A stretch of 6,564 nt of DNA, from contig WQZK01000104.1 in the NCBI GenBank assembly GCA_009780765.1, forward strand, positions 1 to 6,564, in the 5' to 3' direction. This document shows, piece after piece, positions 5,450 to 6,564 of the stretch (within the stretch, counting starts at the first letter, position 1; each line of letters begins with the position of its first letter). The stretch comes from Defluviitaleaceae bacterium (GTDB lineage: Bacteria; Bacillota; Clostridia; Lachnospirales; UBA5962). Below the pieces are notes generated by a model. The model saw only the letters and a list, made by a program, of their open reading frames with translations. It was not told the DNA's origin and ran no database searches. Position numbers and translations under genes: made by a program.

Positions 5450-6564
5450 TTAAAGTCTAATTTTTGCACCAATGGCATTCATGTATGTAGATATTATTTT
5501 AGAGTCTATAGAGCCTTCTAAGAGGTGCAGAAAATCAAGCCTACTGGTTTTAATGTTTAATTTTTGTTCTATAAGTTTATCAATATCGCGAATAAATGTC
5601 GACCCACCGTAAATATATACATTATCAACCACATTTTCGTTGTTTCTTGATGTATAGTATTTTATAACAGCGTCAATATTAGAAATCCAATTATCTATTG
5701 CAATTATAGTTTCTTGTGTTATCAACTCTTGTGTATTAAGAGCTTCTCTCTCCATAAATCCAGTTAGAGAATATTGTTTATATATATCAACAACACTTAG
5801 CTTAGATAAGTTAAATTTTTTTAATTTCTCCGCTTCTACATGGTCTACATCAGCCGAATTAATTAAGATTTCATCAAGCTTACTTCCGCCAACATCTAAA
5901 AGCCTGTTAAATATAAAATTTCCATCATTAAAAAGCATAACATTTATATTTGTATGGCCTATATCAATAATGGCATTACAGCCTTTTGCCAAAGTAGAAT
6001 TATGTAGCATTTCTACTTTCATTATTTTTTCAATAGAACTTGAATGTATATTAAGCTCAAGAGGTTTTATTTTTAGTTTATTAAGTAAATCTGCATAATT
6101 TTTTGAGATAAATTTTGGCATTGCACAAACATTAACCCTTAGCTGTATTACATTATCTTTATTTAAAAACTCTTCTATAACATTATATTGAATAACATAA
6201 GAGCTTGGGTCTATTGGCAAGAACTTAGCAATTTCATAAGTTACAAGCCCCAACAGCTCACTATCAGCAACTCTAGGTACAACAAGCTCTCTTTGTATCA
6301 TTTCTGTAGAGTTCATTGTAATAACTGCATTTGCAGGCTTCATTGCATTTCTGCTTAGCATTTGTATGAGATGCCCCGCTACTTTATCTACTTCTAAAAT
6401 TTTACCATCGTACACCCAACCATTAGGCAACACATCTGATATAGCTTTTTGTACATTAAGTTTTAAATTCCTAAACTGACCTTCTAATATTTTAACCTCT
6501 CGACTACCTATATCAATGGCTATAAATGCTGGTAAAGGCTTTGATTTTTTTATTTTTGGCTTAG
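5450..6564 (-). CDS. pilM: Type IV pilus assembly ATPase-like protein PilM, 5' partial
   Basis: The frame stays open to the right edge, giving about 370 visible residues, so the true start lies outside the window. The GTG at 6433 is internal because the first actin-like nucleotide motif, AIDIGSREVKILEG (about residues 15-28), lies upstream of it. PilM is a cytoplasmic actin/FtsA-like protein that binds nucleotide and docks onto PilN. Further landmarks are the FLPIDPSSYVIQYNV stretch typical of PilM (about 114-128), the second phosphate motif AIIDIGHTNINVMLF (about 197-211) followed by LLDVGGSKLDE, and the adenosine motif VYIYGGSTFI (about 315-324). A lysine-rich leader (KPKIKKSKPLP) precedes the first motif. 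It is the first visible gene of the operon; pilN follows 11 bases after its stop. Promoter and any upstream pil genes are not in view. Confidence 0.92.
   Translation of the reverse strand, partial: KPKIKKSKPLPAFIAIDIGSREVKILEGQFRNLKLNVQKAISDVLPNGWVYDGKILEVDKVAGHLIQMLSRNAMKPANAVITMNSTEMIQRELVVPRVADSELLGLVTYEIAKFLPIDPSSYVIQYNVIEEFLNKDNVIQLRVNVCAMPKFISKNYADLLNKLKIKPLELNIHSSSIEKIMKVEMLHNSTLAKGCNAIIDIGHTNINVMLFNDGNFIFNRLLDVGGSKLDEILINSADVDHVEAEKLKKFNLSKLSVVDIYKQYSLTGFMEREALNTQELITQETIIAIDNWISNIDAVIKYYTSRNNENVVDNVYIYGGSTFIRDIDKLIEQKLNIKTSRLDFLHLLEGSIDSKIISTYMNAIGAKIRL

Noticed and set aside
6431..6433. GTG at 6433 as the pilM start
   Set aside because: The frame continues upstream to the window edge and includes the essential AIDIGS nucleotide-binding motif.

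Overview
The window looks like chromosomal DNA from a low-GC Gram-positive bacterium, most likely a clostridial (Lachnospiraceae-like) Firmicute. The evidence is the AT-rich sequence, strong AGGAGG-type ribosome binding sites, and a type IV pilus pilM-pilN-pilO cluster with no visible pilP or pilQ after pilO. The exact taxon cannot be read from the sequence.

Left part (1-1811, + strand): the 3' portion of a large RHS/YD-repeat surface or secreted protein whose start lies before the window. A DUF4430-like domain, framed by proline-rich linkers, sits among the YD repeats. The reading frame ends at a TAG (1585-1587), yet typical RHS sequence continues in another frame (about 1602-1778) before resemblance stops abruptly. 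The locus therefore looks like a decayed, truncated RHS gene carrying at least a nonsense change, a one-base frameshift and a 3' truncation.

Middle (1832-2572, + strand): a complete creatininase-family amidohydrolase gene with its own good ribosome binding site, about 20 bases after the RHS remnant. A strong hairpin at 2602-2635 lies between it and the convergent minus-strand operon and probably terminates both.

Right part (2654-6564, - strand): a tightly packed operon read right to left. It encodes PilM (start outside the window), PilN, PilO, an unrecognised acidic protein with a hexapeptide repeat, and an unrecognised coiled-coil protein. PilM (cytoplasmic, actin-like), PilN and PilO (single-span membrane proteins) form the inner-membrane alignment platform of type IV pili. 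The last two genes are spaced as part of the same transcript and are candidate lineage-specific pilus accessory proteins, which is inference from position only. The operon promoter must lie to the right of the window. No RNA genes, CRISPR arrays, insertion sequences or attachment sites were seen.
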